This document shows, in pieces, positions 1-11,405 of a DNA stretch of 64,000 nt. The notes beneath the pieces are model-generated. The model had not been told where the DNA came from. It searched no databases and worked only from the letters and a program-made list of their open reading frames with translations. The stretch's first letter is position 1; the number at the start of each line of letters is the position of its first letter. Origin of the DNA: Arcuatula senhousia (lineage: Eukaryota; Mollusca; Bivalvia; Mytilida; Mytilidae); NCBI GenBank assembly GCA_963971305.1, contig OZ020303.1, positions 60,326,867 to 60,390,866 on the forward strand. The letters run 5' to 3'. Both the position numbers and the translations under genes were made by a program.

Positions 1-550
1 GAGGAATTAAACATAATCAGGATAATATATCTGCAAGAACTTTTATTGTATTGCCCTCTTATTATGAAACATTTCCGTTACACAGTATTAAAGAAAACAA
101 CAAATTCTAATCAGGGGCAGATCCATAAAAAGAACCGAAGGTTTTCATCTATTACCCAAGCTTAGTTGTAAAAAATCATGACGAAAGTAGCTAGGTTGCC
201 GAAAATCATGACGAAAGTAAGAAAATTTTAATTGATTTGGGGTTCGAACAGACGACTCAGCCCTTTAGATTCGCCACTGAATATTCAACAAAAACCAGCA
301 AGCATAAAACAAACAGAAAAGCCAAAGTAAACATTATTTGCGCTTCTTTTGATGAAAAAAAAAACAACCAAACAAGAGGCTATCAGGAACCTGAGTCTTT
401 TACCTAGTACCAAGGACCACGAGGATGTCATCTGACAATTGTTATCCAATAGAGACTTTTTATAGCCTTAAATAGGCTGAAGATTTGAGGAAAAAATAGC
501 TCTTCTCTATCTGCTTTAGTTTTCATTCTATAGAACAAAAACATGAAAAA
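1..550. other. AT-rich sequence with a repeat fragment, no gene seen
   Basis: No ORF or RNA signal that I can support. From about 373 to 536 the sequence resembles a degraded fragment of the repeat family whose end carries a GGCTCCCAGGAGCC hairpin and GCTCACCTG (text such as 'cttctctatctgcttta' and 'catctgacaa' recurs in the better copies at 37542 and 60852). Confidence 0.5.
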
Positions 551-643
551 GAGGCTCCCAGGAGCCCGAATCGCTCACCTGGACGTTAGGGCCCTATATT
601 GGGTCATCCATCCTCGGAAACCCAGGAGTTCTTCACTCGCTTA

Positions 644-2809
644 AGCCCCAGTCACACTGTCACGTTTCGGCTATCCCGTTTTACTACGTTTAAAAACGTC
701 ACGTTTCAATGTAATTTATTGTCATAGTTGTCGGTTTCTACGTTTCACTAGGTATATGCTACGTTTTGAAAGGTTTCCCCACGTTCTATTACGTTTTACT
801 ACGTTTAACCAGGTTTAACAGAAGCCGTTTCGTTAGGTTTTACTACGTGTTGCTACGTATCAGGTACGTTTCATTGGGTATTACTAGGGTTTGTCAGGGA
901 TTACTAGGTTTACAGTACGTTTGATAACGTATTGATGCGGTTTTGTTGGGTTTGTGCTACGTTTAACTGCGTAGTACTACGTGTCACTACGTTGTAATTG
1001 ATTCTTCGCGAAAACTGCGTCATTTTGAGTTTCTTATTATCAAAAATTCTATTATTTCACTATTTTGCATATAAATTTTTGGCTTAAAATTCCCTATTTA
1101 CCTAACACTAGGACCATTGGACGGAAACATCAAACGATCATTTTCTTATGGGTGGCCTTACTATATTTTTTCGTCCTCCATCGGATGGACATCTTGTAGC
1201 CACATGTTTTCCGTCAACTTAAATAAAGGCATGGTGAAACTGACAAATAGCACTAAATGCCGAGTTGCAATTATCCATCCATTTTCATATGCATCTTCTG
1301 TGTATTCATAAATCATTGCCTCGCTCTCGTTTTCCAAGTACGACATTTTAAATTGTGTTGTATAGAGCCCCAAGTGGGTACATTACAGAGAATGGTACTA
1401 GTAATTGTACCCAGAAGCAATCAGACATAAAGTTCCATGCAGGCAATACATTTTGTTACGCCTGGCATGCATTTCGTATATTCAAGACTCATCAGGAGGC
1501 GCTCTACTCAAATATTGAAAAACTAAATAACCAAAAAATTGCCGAACTTGAACCGTAATAATTTACTCTAACTGAGATCAACCTATCCCTGAGGTAGAGA
1601 GAAGCTCGGAATTTTGACATTTATAAACATAACACTGATATTTTTTTTTAGCTTTTATATGATCTTCAGCACATAAGTGTTGATAACTGAGCAGGTCAAC
1701 CTCGGGGTATAATAACTCCAACAGCAGTGCTAACCATAATTTGTTAGAAATAAAAAATAAAACAAAGTTCCAGCCAATACATTTTGCCACGGCTGTCGCG
1801 CATTTCGTCTATTCAAGAGTAATAGCAACAGTTTAAGGCCAACTGGCAGTGCCTTTCCGAACCATGCGTTTTTTTTATCAAGTCTCTTGGTGTCCGTCTA
1901 GCCACAATCGCAGCAAACATATCCTGGTCAGCTCGCAAAAGGTATTTTAAAGAAACAATATCCTCACATCTCAGTTCATCATAAAGTTCTTCATATATGC
2001 CGAATAAAGATAACAACATAACTACCGAACTTGAACGCTCAATCTCATATTGCAAGAAGAAAAGACAAAACATTGAAAATCACAATACAAGAATTTCTAA
2101 AAGATATGATGTGTTAAACCAGGTTTTATGGCACCAAACCTCCCTCTTCCTTTGCGATCCAAGGAACTAGGGTCTTTTACTTATTTAATCTCTCAAACAA
2201 ATTAAAAGCACTATTTTAACCCCCTGCATGGTACCGGCTCTGGATATACTGAAGCAACAACAGCATCATCTGCAAAATTTGTTCGTGCAGCAATATTCAA
2301 ACTCCATGATTATTCTTTAATATTATGTGCAAAAATAGGTGAAAGGTGGCAGTAAGCGTAGTAATGCCTAGTAAAACGTCATGATGCCTAATAAAACGCG
2401 AGAAAACGTGGTAAAACCTACCAAAACGTAACACAAAACGTAATGAATCGTACTAAAACCCATTGAAACCTCGTGAAACGCAACAAATACCTAGGGAACC
2501 GTAGTAAAACCTGCTGGTTGGCATTCGCTACGTTTTACTAGGTTTCCATTACGTTTTTACTAGGTTTTAATACGTTTTAACAACGTTTTAATACGTTTTA
2601 GTACGTATTTGCTACGTATATTTTTTTAGCCACGTTTGTGTTGTGCAAACGATACAAACGGGACGTGCCACGTTTCTGTCCAGGTAAGTCTACGTATATA
2701 GCCGGTTTCAACTACGTGTCGGTACGGTTCGTTACGTTTATAGCCGTTTCACTACGTTTAAGAAACGTAGTAAAACGGGATGCCGAAACGTGACAGTGTG
2801 ACTGGGGCT
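644..2809 (-). mobile_element. PIF/Harbinger DNA transposon, defective
   Basis: Inverted termini of about 48 bp start AGCCCCAGTCACACTGTCAC and match apart from a 1-bp indel. The flanking trinucleotide TTA is duplicated (641-643 and 2810-2812), the TWA-type target duplication known for PIF/Harbinger. The uninterrupted arm of the host fold-back element shows TTA once, supporting the boundary. The interior carries transposase remnants on the - strand. Both subterminal regions (about 680-1010 and 2340-2790) are filled with variants of TACTACGTTT in opposite orientations. Length 2166 bp. Confidence 0.8.
1117..2073 (-). pseudogene. Broken PIF/Harbinger transposase
   Basis: On the - strand, 2073-1813 encodes text typical of the region before the catalytic domain of Harbinger nucleases: ELRCEDIVSLKYLLRADQDMF followed by IVARRTPRDL and a run resembling 'LALTLRYLATG'. 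Further along, the reverse complement of about 1140-1215 reads VDGKHVATRCPSDGG, close to the family's diagnostic DGKHVAIRCP block that holds the first catalytic aspartate. The pieces lie in different frames separated by stops, and no distal DDE residues were found, so the gene is dead. Its presence agrees with the TTA target duplication of the enclosing element. Confidence 0.7.
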
Positions 2810-3543
2810 TTACTCATTCATCATCCCTGGGACATTAGACATGAAAGACCTCGTTTTTGATATTTTTATATCGAGTCTTCTGATAGTTCGCATTACACTT
2901 TTCTAATGCAATTTAAACATGTTTCTATATGAATAATTTATGAAGTTCAATATTAAATACTGAACGTGAAACGAGCAAAATCGAATCAAATGTCCCAGGG
3001 GTGAAGAATGAATAAGCTGGGTTTCCGAGGACGGGGATCATCTGACTTTTTTAGTCCATGCAATAGAGACGTTTTTAGATTTTGAAGTAAAGTTTAGATA
3101 GCCACAGCTTTTCTTCATAAGCAATAGTTTTCATTCTATGGGACAAAAAATCAAAAAAAAAAACAAAACCGCAATTTTTTACCTTTATAGGCCCATAACC
3201 CCTATAAGGGTCCATCTGACAATATCGACCCAATGGAGACTTTCGTAGAGCTTATGATTTTTAAGGAGCCTTAGACTCTTCTTTTTTTTCTAACTGTTAA
3301 AGTTGCTTAGTTAAAGTCATTTATAGTGATTTTACCTTACGTTCTACTTTTGGTTACAGCGGCTAGGTGCACGTTTGTATTGAGTCATTTCAAAATGAGG
3401 ATCGTGTGTGTTGCCAACATGTCAAGTATCATTTCTGTTGTTAAGTTCGGTCTGTAGTTTCAGAGGAGAAGATTTTTTTTAAATTGCTAACGGACGACTG
3501 ATGACGACAGACGACGACAGACGACGGACGCATAGTGATGGTA

Positions 3544-5439
3544 GAGAGAACTTACCAAACGCTTGAAGTTACATCAGAGGATTTTTGATATATTCCTAGA
3601 GCGACTTGTATAAGAAATTAGAGTGGTTTTATGTATTTTTTACCCCGAAAAGAAAACTGTTATTTTCGGCGCTACCTGTTCATACATTTTTTCTTGCCTT
3701 GACGCTACCCGTTTACTTTTGATTTCAAAATTTTGAGATAAAATCGGAGATTATCACTCCATAATTGATTTCTGCTTTATAAATGCATTTGATTTTTAAT
3801 GTTTAATATCAAGAGGCTACAAAAAATACAATCAATCATACTTTCAATGTGTGATTACTTTAAAAACGACCGATAAAAAAAGATGGTCTTGTCTTTTTGA
3901 GATGTTCGAGCTACCCTTTTTATTAAAAATTCCATGCTTAACGTGAACATACGAATAAAACGCATTAAATGCAGATACTCGTCACTACATTAAGCTTATT
4001 ATTACACTTTATTAATGGCAATGTTGGAACGTGATTACGTATTTAACTTAATACGAAGTGTTTTTATTAACGAATCCTTGGGATTTGAACATGGCGCTGC
4101 CTTTTGCTTGTCATAAGAACGGCGCTTCCTGAAACTGTACAATTTCCGTTCCCACCCTGTGAGAGTTGTAGCATCTGTAAAAAGCATAAAAAAAAACTTG
4201 ATTAAGTATTTGGTAAAAAATATTATTTATATGCTAAAAGTACACTGATACAAAAATAAGTTTATCATATAATAATAACAAGTATAACCTAAAATACATG
4301 TCAGTCCGAAAACCGGTGGTATTTAAACAATAGAATGTGAGCTCTTCATCGGAAAAGATAGGAAAGTCAATTCGAATGTTTATCCTGGTTGTCAAGTGAA
4401 TCAAAAGTTCTTTTAAGTACAAAATTTCTTCCAATTTTAGGTTATGCTGATAAAATAAACTTTTTTTGAATTAAAAAGAGTTTTTAAAAGTAACAGATTG
4501 CATTTTTATGCATGTTATTATGTGGATATTTATGAAATGCATACGGTGCAAACTGAAATGGATCGCACAACTTTAACTTGTATATAAAAATTTGAAAAAA
4601 ATCACACTATTTGTTTAAATGTATATCTTCCCATCTGCAAATTTTCAGACATGTACTGCAAGAGGTTAAGCCAAAATAAAATTAAGAAAAAGACCTATTT
4701 TTCTAGTCCGTCTTGACAACCTTCTCTTTAAAAGTACACGATTTACCTGTTGAATTTGATTACGTCATAGAACATGTTTACCTTTTTGACCGGTGTCCGT
4801 AAATTGGGATCAACAACATATGAATTTGCATTGTATTGGATTAAATGTCCAATTCAATCTTTAGTCATCCGTTTAATTAAATGTCCAATTCAATCTTTAG
4901 TCATCCGTTTTAAAAATAGGAATGCCCCCCTTTTATCATGTTTATTTTTAATGAAAGATAGAACTTGGTTGTGTCCCTTGAAAGTATTTCATAGTTACAC
5001 ATTGAATTCAAATGGATCGTTAAGTGATAACAGTAAAATATAATTTCCAAACTAATATCTGTCGTAAGAAAAGGTAATAACCTAACATGCCCACAAATTT
5101 CGAGAATGTACTGCAGGTATTACGCCTTGTGTGATTTTTTAAAGTTTGAGTTGACATTGTAATTTTTTCCAACGTCCAGCAAGTTTCACTCGATTTGTTA
5201 AAATATGCACTTTTGTTGACCTTATAACCAACTGTTTACGCAACAGAAAAGATTCTTTAATAACATGACATGTCCAACGTTTATGATAGTAGTCAGGTCC
5301 ATGCGCAATAAATGAAAGTTGAAGATTGTTTACATGCCGTCGCCACCGTCGTTGTCATCGTTAAAAATTTAAAAACACATTAGCTTTTTTCCACAGGGGA
5401 GATAATTGAATACCACTAGATATTAGACTGATGTAACCT
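3544..5439. other. AT-rich sequence, no feature recognised
   Basis: No coding region, RNA gene or clear repeat boundary. Short ORFs at 4234-4434 and 4774-5043 have no recognisable content. A 31-bp direct repeat containing TTAAATGTCCAATTCAATCT occurs twice at about 4840-4910. Confidence 0.4.
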
Positions 5440-5700
5440 ACTACAGGTACTCTATAGCATTTCATTTTTTCAGTTTGTACTATTCAATTTCTACAGGTAA
5501 ATTTTTCAAACAGGTAAAAATTTCATACAGGTAAATTTCTCTTTCCTAAAACAAGATATATAATCCTGTATGTGTAGCTGTTAAAAACTGATCTTAGAGA
5601 TCAAGCTCCATTGTTGCAAATTTCAACAGAGACATTAATCTCAAGTTTACCAGAGTTCACCGGGCTCATGCAACCCAAGGTCGGGGATTGTTAGACTTAT
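5440..5700 (+). repeat. Dispersed repeat, inverted copy at 51183-51455
   Basis: The stretch with several ACAGGTAAATTT motifs, 'gagatcaagctccattgttgc' and the terminal CCAAGGTCGGGGATTGTTAGACTT reappears in reverse complement at 51183-51455. I could not identify its class. Confidence 0.55.
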
Positions 5701-5714
5701 CTTGCTGTAATTGT

Positions 5715-5906
5715 CAAAGTACAAGACCATGGGAAACAATCCAATCACAAAGTACAACATCAAGGGAAAATTCAATCACAAGGTACAATCTCATAGGAGA
5801 CAATTCAATCAAAAGTATGAGACCAAGGACACAGTCCCATCACAAAACATAAGATCAAGGAGACATTTCAATCACCAATTATTAGTTCAAGAAAACATTA
5901 CACTTA
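5715..5906 (-). repeat. Degenerate ~40-bp minisatellite (segment 1)
   Basis: Repeats of CAATCACAAAGTACA / ATCAAGGAGACA text. This is the reverse complement of the TTGTGATTGGATTGTCTCCT units at 6906-7100, 7530-7640 and 8130-8335. The ORF running through it (5711-6037) is a by-product. Confidence 0.6.
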
Positions 5907-6830
5907 CAAAATACAAATACCAAAACAGGTATAAAACGGGTAATTTGGTGATGCTGTATATGCATATTTCAAGGAGTTACCTCTCATTAGCGGCTTTTGA
6001 ATCAAAACATTGGAAGGTAAAAACCCGAAAGTATTGAACAACGAAAAGTACTCGAAACCAAAAAAGTTCAAACAGGGAAGCCAAATCCATCACCGAGGAT
6101 ATCGACCATGTGCAGTACAAGGAAAGAAACCTGGTGTTTTAAACGTTTTTGAATTTAACAAACGGAAATTTCAACGACAAAATAGTATTAAATTTAATTG
6201 GAAAATTCGGGTCAGACAAGTCTAACGACCAGGCTTGTGATTAACCTCGGGGACCTCTGGTCCACCAGCAGCGGTTATCGACCCTGTGGTTTCAAAATAC
6301 AAATACTAAAACAGGTATAAATTTAGATGTGTAATTTGGTTATGCTGTATATGCATATTTCAAGGAGTAACTTCTCATCAGCAGCATTTGAATCAAAACA
6401 TTGGAAGGTCAAAACCCAAAAGTATTGAACAACGAAAAGTGCTCGAAACCAAAAACGTTCGAACAGGGAAGCCAAACCCATCACCGAGGATATCGACCAT
6501 GTGCAGTACAAGGAAAGAAACCTGGTGTTTTAAAAGTTTTTGAATTTAACAAACGGAAATTTCAACGACAAAATAGTATTAAATTTAATTGGTAAATTCG
6601 TGTCAGACAAGTCTGACGACCAGGCTTGTGATTACCCTCGGGGACCTCTGGTCCACCAGCAGCGGTTATCGACCCTGTGGTTTCAAAATACAAATACCAA
6701 AACAGGTATAAAACGGGTAATTTGGTTATGCTGTATATTCATAGTTCAAGTAGTAACCTCTCATCAGCAGCAATTGTATCAAAACATTGGAAGGTCAAAA
6801 CCCAAAAGTATTGAACAACAAAAAGTATTA
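5907..6830 (+). repeat. Tandem array of a ~388-bp repeat (2.4 copies)
   Basis: Units start at CAAAATACAAATAC: 5907, 6293 and 6684, giving lengths of 386 and 391 bp and a partial third unit ending about 6830. Diverged single fragments of the same repeat occur at about 10205-10520 (-), 34370-34700, 46265-46395, 52465-52700 and 55885-56150. ORFs at 6010-6225, 6401-6595 and 6540-6836 repeat with the unit and are not genes. Confidence 0.75.
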
Positions 6831-6835
6831 GATTA

Positions 6836-7100
6836 AGCTGGAAATCCAACCACAAAGTACAAGTTAAGGAGACTATCCAATCACAAAGTATTAGATCAAT
6901 GTGGAAATGTCTCCTTGATCTCATGCTTTTCGATTGGATTGTCTCCTATGATCGTGTACCTTGATGTTTTTCTTTGTGGTTGGATTGTTTCCCATGGTCT
7001 TGTTCTTTGACATTAAATTGTCTCTTTGATTTTGCACTTTGTGGTTGGAAAACCACCTTGATCTAAGACTTTGTGATTGGACTGTTTCCTTGTACTTTGT
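6836..7100. repeat. ~40-bp minisatellite with an orientation switch
   Basis: Units are antisense up to about 6905 and sense from about 6906 (ATGTCTCCTTGATCT, GATTGGATTGTCTCC and similar). The junction forms a short inverted repeat around 6885-6925. Confidence 0.5.
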
Positions 7101-7525
7101 GAGTAAAATCTATTCGTTTAGAAATTAAGGGCCCAAAAAGAGCAAAAAACATAAATATTTTATTTGTTCATCCAATAACTCTGGTTCTGGTTGGCCAATT
7201 GCTATGAATTTAACAATGAAATGCCTTTAAACCTTATATGGAATTGATTTTGGGGGCAAAAATGAAAGGTAGTAGATACTCTTAATTAGGGGCAAGAATG
7301 GTAAATACTTTTTTAACTGTTATTCATTTTGGTTTGCTTTTGAATAAAAACATTGCACTTCTTGACGAAAGTCCTCCAAAGGCTACATATGTAAAAAAAA
7401 CTTTGTCAGTTTACCATGGGCTGCATGTGCCCAGAGCAATTGACTATCCATATAAGGCCTAAAACGAACAGGGTTCAGCATGTTGCGGTTGTATCATTCT
7501 GCTCTCCGCGGATCTTTTTACTAGT
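7101..7525 (+). repeat. Truncated copy of the ATACGACCGCAA-headed repeat
   Basis: The segment from 'ttaagggcccaaaaagagc' to the end TTGCGGTTGTATCATTCTGC matches the body and right end of the more complete copy at 42475-43945, including the shared text 'ccatgggctgcatgtg'. The hairpin-bearing left end is missing here. Confidence 0.6.
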
Positions 7526-7529
7526 ATTG

Positions 7530-8335
7530 TACTGTGTGATTGGGTTGTCTACTTCGATCTTGTACTTTTATATTGGATTGTTTCCTTGATCTTAAACTCT
7601 GTAATTGAATTGCTCTCTTGTTCTTGTATTTTTTGATTGATGTTATGTTATGTTAGCTATTGCTTTACTCCCAAGCAGCACGACTTCGGCTATATCCGGG
7701 AGATGAACATGATAGTGGTGATGCAATGAACATGAAATGATGATGAAGTGGAGGAAATGGGGACACAAGGCCAATGGGGTAGGAGCGTTTTGACTGCCAC
7801 TTGAAAAAGTGATGGGTAGGGACGGGAAATTGAGGCTCCTGCATAGGGATCTTACGGGTCCTACTCTTACCGAAACCTGCAGCAGGGTTCTTTAACGTGC
7901 GAGGAACGTGACATTTTTCCCAACACGTTGCACCACTATGGTTTGCAGTCAGGTTTTCCGCATTATCGCCTGACGACCCCGCATCTTTCGATGTCAGGGC
8001 TGCCCCATTCAACCACCTGGGGCACATATCCCAGTCGCTTTGTGGGCAAAGCGGCCTGATTCGATGTCAGGTTTCTGAGCGCTCTTTAGTGGACTTTTAC
8101 CGACAAGCTTAGCGCTGCTTCGGGCCTATTTTTTGATTGAATTGTCTCTTTACTTGCACTTTGTGATTGGGCTGCCTCCTTGAATTTTTACTATGAATTG
8201 TGACTGAATTAGTCCTTGATATTGTTCTTTGTAAAACGATCGTCTCCTTTAATTTATGTGCTTTGTGATTGGGTTTTTCCTTGATTTTGTTTGTGATTGG
8301 ATTGTCTTATTGACCTTGTACTTTGTGATTTTGAC
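7530..8335 (+). repeat. ~40-bp minisatellite interrupted at 7641-8128 by a GC-richer insert
   Basis: TTGTGATTGGATTGTC-type units flank an insert of about 490 bp that is richer in GC than its surroundings. A 120-codon ORF on the - strand (7665-8027) lies wholly inside the insert. It has no recognisable domain and is low-complexity in places, so I treat the insert as a repeat of unknown class. Confidence 0.45.
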
Positions 8336-8640
8336 AATTTCAGCGCCATTTTTCTTTATTATAAACTAAAAATAAAGTCATTGGGATTTTTTATACGTTG
8401 ATGTACTATTACCAAAACAATATATTCTATGGTTGGGTTTTATGTAATTTAACTGTACAAAAACTCCCTTAAATTCAATGAAATAATACACTTTTAAAAT
8501 AGGATTTTTTTATGTTAGATGATCAGCTTTAATACCATGTCATTGATATTTAATGTTGTTTAAATTTCAAAAAACTTCCTACCCAGAAATAAGTTGATCA
8601 TCTTAGTAATAATTTGGTTCCCTATTTTTACTGTTATCAT
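8336..8640. other. AT-rich sequence, no feature recognised
   Basis: No coding or structural signal seen. Confidence 0.4.
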
Positions 8641-8860
8641 ATACCGGTAGTGTTTGGCATTTTCAATATTTTTGGTAGAGCGCCTCTGATGAGTCTTGAA
8701 AAGACGAAACGCGCGTCAGGCGTAGCAAAATTTAGACCTGGAACTTTGTTGTCATTTGTATTTCGAACACCCGTGAAGGTTAGCACTGCTGGTGGAGTTT
8801 AAGTTCCCCGAGGTTAGCCCGCTCCGGCACCAACACTGTTGGAGAACGCATCAAAGCTTT
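8641..8860 (+). repeat. Hammerhead-bearing dispersed repeat, copy 1
   Basis: The repeat runs from about 'agtgtttggcattttc' through the hammerhead at 8680-8723 to the 'cactgctggtggagttt' / 'cccgaggttagcccgc' block. Two further copies lie at about 8999-9115 and 11945-12060. From memory, hammerhead-carrying repeats of this kind (retrozymes) are reported from mussels and other animals. Confidence 0.65.
8680..8723 (+). ncRNA. Type I hammerhead ribozyme motif, intact core
   Basis: All core elements are in order. Stem I pairs 8680-8685 with 8718-8723 (six pairs, one G-U). The CTGATGA core is 8686-8692. Stem II is 8693-8705 (five pairs around a GAA loop). GAA is 8706-8708. A8709 pairs with T8716 and C8710 with G8715 to give a two-pair stem III with a GCGC loop. 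C8717 is the expected cleavage site. Such short stem III forms are known to work poorly as monomers and may act as dimers. Cleavage has not been tested; this is a structural call. Confidence 0.8.
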
Positions 8861-9030
8861 AAATTTTTCGTTTAAATTTCAAAATTGTCAAAACCCTAAG
8901 TTTCTTCCTACCCCAGACATAGGTTGATCATCTTAGTAACAATTTGGTTCCCCAGTTTGGTATTTTTGGTTTTACTGTTATATGCTCTTCATAATCAAAT
9001 AGTGTTTGGCATTTCAATATTTTTGGTAGA

Positions 9031-9074
9031 GCGCCTCTGATGATTCTTGAATAGACAAAACGCGCGCCAGGCGT
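9031..9074 (+). ncRNA. Degenerate hammerhead ribozyme motif
   Basis: Same layout as at 8680, but the GAAA block has become AAAA (9057-9060), losing the conserved G. The GTC before the cleavage site is GCC (9066-9068), losing the U of the A-U closing pair. Predicted inactive. Confidence 0.65.
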
Positions 9075-9119
9075 AGCAATTTTTTTTGTCTGGAACTTTT
9101 TTGTCATTTGTATGTAAAA

Positions 9120-9540
9120 CTCAAAAAATAGTTTTTAATTTCGTATTTTACCCATAATTATTTTTGATTTTATATGTTTTAATCTTTTTATAATGAAAAA
9201 TATTAATGAAATGTAGCATATTTTAGGATATTCCACAGAGTTAAAAATGGCGGTTGTGGTTACCATGGCAACGGTAGTCAATAAAATAAACCGAAATTAA
9301 ATTTGTAAAATAAAAATCATGAAAATTTGTGACCTACTATGTCCAAGCATGGGCAAAATTCTTGGATTTTTACAGAGAATGGCTCTTAATCTCTCAATTT
9401 ATGACTAAATTATCATTTCATGTCTTAATAAGGGAGCTACCAATTGATTTTTATTATGGGGGCTATGGATATTTTCTTCGTGCTACCTATTATTTTTTGG
9501 AAAACATTCGGAAAAATCGGAGCATTGAATAATGTCTCCT
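9120..9540. other. AT-rich sequence, no feature recognised
   Basis: A 67-codon ORF at 9329-9532 has no recognisable domain and no splice or repeat context that would support it. Confidence 0.35.
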
Positions 9541-9544
9541 CAAC

Positions 9545-10714
9545 TTAAGTGGTGAGACATATTGTTTTTATCCTGTCCGTTCGCCTGTCCGTCACAAAGT
9601 TTGTCAGTGCGACTCTTCTGAAACTACTGAAACTAATTCAACGACATTTTGTCTGAATGTTCCTTGAGGTATCCTCTTTAACACTGATCCGTCAAAAACA
9701 TGTCCGCCACTGCTAAAAATAGAACTGGGGTGTCAGACACGGGTTTTTCGCAAATTACTTGAAAACCGTTACAGATATCAAAATTCTGGTAACGATCAAA
9801 GTATCAGCACGTCAAGATCTACCTACCCTGAAATTTTGACAGATCTGGTCAACCATGTACGAGTAATTGCCCTTTTCAACATTTTCTCTTTGAATTTTCT
9901 GTTATGATTTTGATGATCTTCTCTGAAACCACAGCATCTATGAAAACCAAAATTGTTCTGGGTGTTCCTAAGGGTTTTCTGTCTAGAACTGATGTGGGAT
10001 TTTTGATTTTTGGTTTAAAGATGTCATATGAACCCTTATACTTTAAAGTAAAGTCATGTTTTCGCCTTACAGAATGAAAACTATCGCAAATACAGAAAAT
10101 CTGTGGCTTGCTTAAACCTTTAGCTCATTGAGCTTTACAAAAGTCCCTTTAGGGTGGGTATGGCCCTTTAAAGGTAAAAAATAGTATCTTTTTCTGTTTA
10201 AACCCGTTTGTAGTTTGTTACAGGTCCTCGAGGGTAATGACAAATCTGGTCGTCAGACTTGTCTGACACGAATTAACCAATATGTTCTGATATTTTTTGT
10301 CATTGAAATTACTATGTAATTCAAAAATGTCTTAAACACCAGGTTTCTTTCATTGTACTACACATGGTCCAATGTGCTGAATTGGGCTTTTCTGTTCGAT
10401 CTTTTTGGTTTTTAGTACTTTTCGTTCAATACTTGTGGTTTTTGACTTTCGAATGTTTTGATTCAAATGCTGATGAGAGGTTTCTCCCTGAAATATGCAT
10501 ATACAGCATATAACAAAATTGATTAATACTTGTATTTTGACCTATAGTATGAAAACTATTGCAGATAGAGAAAAGCTTTCGTGATCCTTCTTGTCACGAA
10601 TTTCTACAGAAGTCTCCATTGGCGCATAGTTGATCATAGCTGTCTAAAGATCCCTTTCCCTATTTGGCTTAAGAACCAGGTGAGCGATTCAGGCTCCTTG
10701 GAGCCTCTTGTTTT
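9545..10714 (+). repeat. Hairpin-type GCTCACCTG repeat, left hairpin lost
   Basis: Begins in the CTGTCCGTTCGCCTGTCCGTC region and ends with CCAGGTGAGCGATTCAGGCT and the GGCTCCTTGGAGCC hairpin at 10676-10714. An inverted fragment of the 388-bp repeat (about 10205-10520) is inserted in it. Confidence 0.6.
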
Positions 10715-11026
10715 AATTGAAAGCACTGTCCTGCCTTTTATTTCCTGATTTTAGCATTCTCCCATTTTATTTTAAATCTCACCGTAGCCACACCCCCTAA
10801 AAATCTAATTGTAATATCAAGAACCAACATGGTTGGTCAACAGTTTCTTCTTGGGGATAAAATGCCATTATGTCAATTGCCACAAAACCTCAGTGACCTT
10901 TATTGTCCTTTTAATGTCACAAGAATTCAGAAACAGACGAGAGATACTACTAATGACCACACTTTTGCAGATGATGTTGAATTTACTCTCATCATGTTAT
11001 CAACATAGTTTCAATGGTGTTATGAT
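10715..11026. other. No feature recognised
   Basis: The 70-codon ORF at 10833-11045 has no recognisable content. Confidence 0.3.
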
Positions 11027-11405
11027 ACAAGAGGCTCCTATATGAGTCTGAATCTCTCAACTAAGGCCATAAGAGTCTGTTCTATAAGGGATCATCTAAC
11101 ATCTTCGACCTAACGGAGACTTTTGTACGGCTGAATGAGCTGACGGGCATCTGATAACTTCGACTAATGGAGACTTTTGTAGAGCTTTTGAATCGGAAGA
11201 GTCGAAGATGCCTTGAATTTTTTTTACATTTTAAGTTATTTTATCCTATGTTATATTTTTAGTAACAGCGGCCATGTTTTATCGTATCTAAAATTAAGCT
11301 ACTTTGTTGGCAACATATTATAAATCATTCCTGCAAAGTTTCAGTCAGATTGGTTCAGTGGTTTCAGAGAAGAAGATGGACACATAGTGACGACAGAAGC
11401 TTATA
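11027..11405 (-). repeat. Short decayed GCTCACCTG-type repeat
   Basis: Starts at the decayed hairpin 'caagaggctcctatatgagtc' and shares 'ggagacttttgtagagctttt' and 'tttcagagaagaagatgg' with the better copies. The outer hairpin end is missing. Confidence 0.5.

Larger units (their letters stand above)
612..3030. mobile_element. Fold-back MITE-like element split by a Harbinger insertion
   Basis: The termini are inverted copies of each other. The left starts CCTCGGAAACCCAG at 612 and runs to the Harbinger junction, resuming at 2810 with CATCCCTGGGAC. The right half (about 2989-3030) reads the same on the opposite strand and ends TGGGTTTCCGAGG. Flanking GGGTCATC on the left and GGGATCATC on the right may be an imperfect 8-9 bp target duplication. 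With the Harbinger element removed, the left arm reads continuously like the right arm. No coding content. Confidence 0.6.
551..3543 (-). repeat. Hairpin-type GCTCACCTG repeat, interrupted by two nested elements
   Basis: This repeat family recurs eight or so times in the window. One end is a GGCTCCTGGGAGCC hairpin followed by CAGGTGAGC, and the other end is a hairpin built on AGCTCACCTG followed by GTCCGTC runs. Here the hairpin end lies at 551-583. The body is recognisable at 584-611 and 3031-3300, and the GACGACAGACGACGGACGC end at 3500-3540 has lost its outer hairpin. A fold-back element (612-3030) sits in it, and a Harbinger element sits in that one. Confidence 0.6.

Noticed and set aside
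7665..8027. 120-codon ORF on the - strand
   Set aside because: It lies inside a repeat insert, with no recognisable domain and no splice context.
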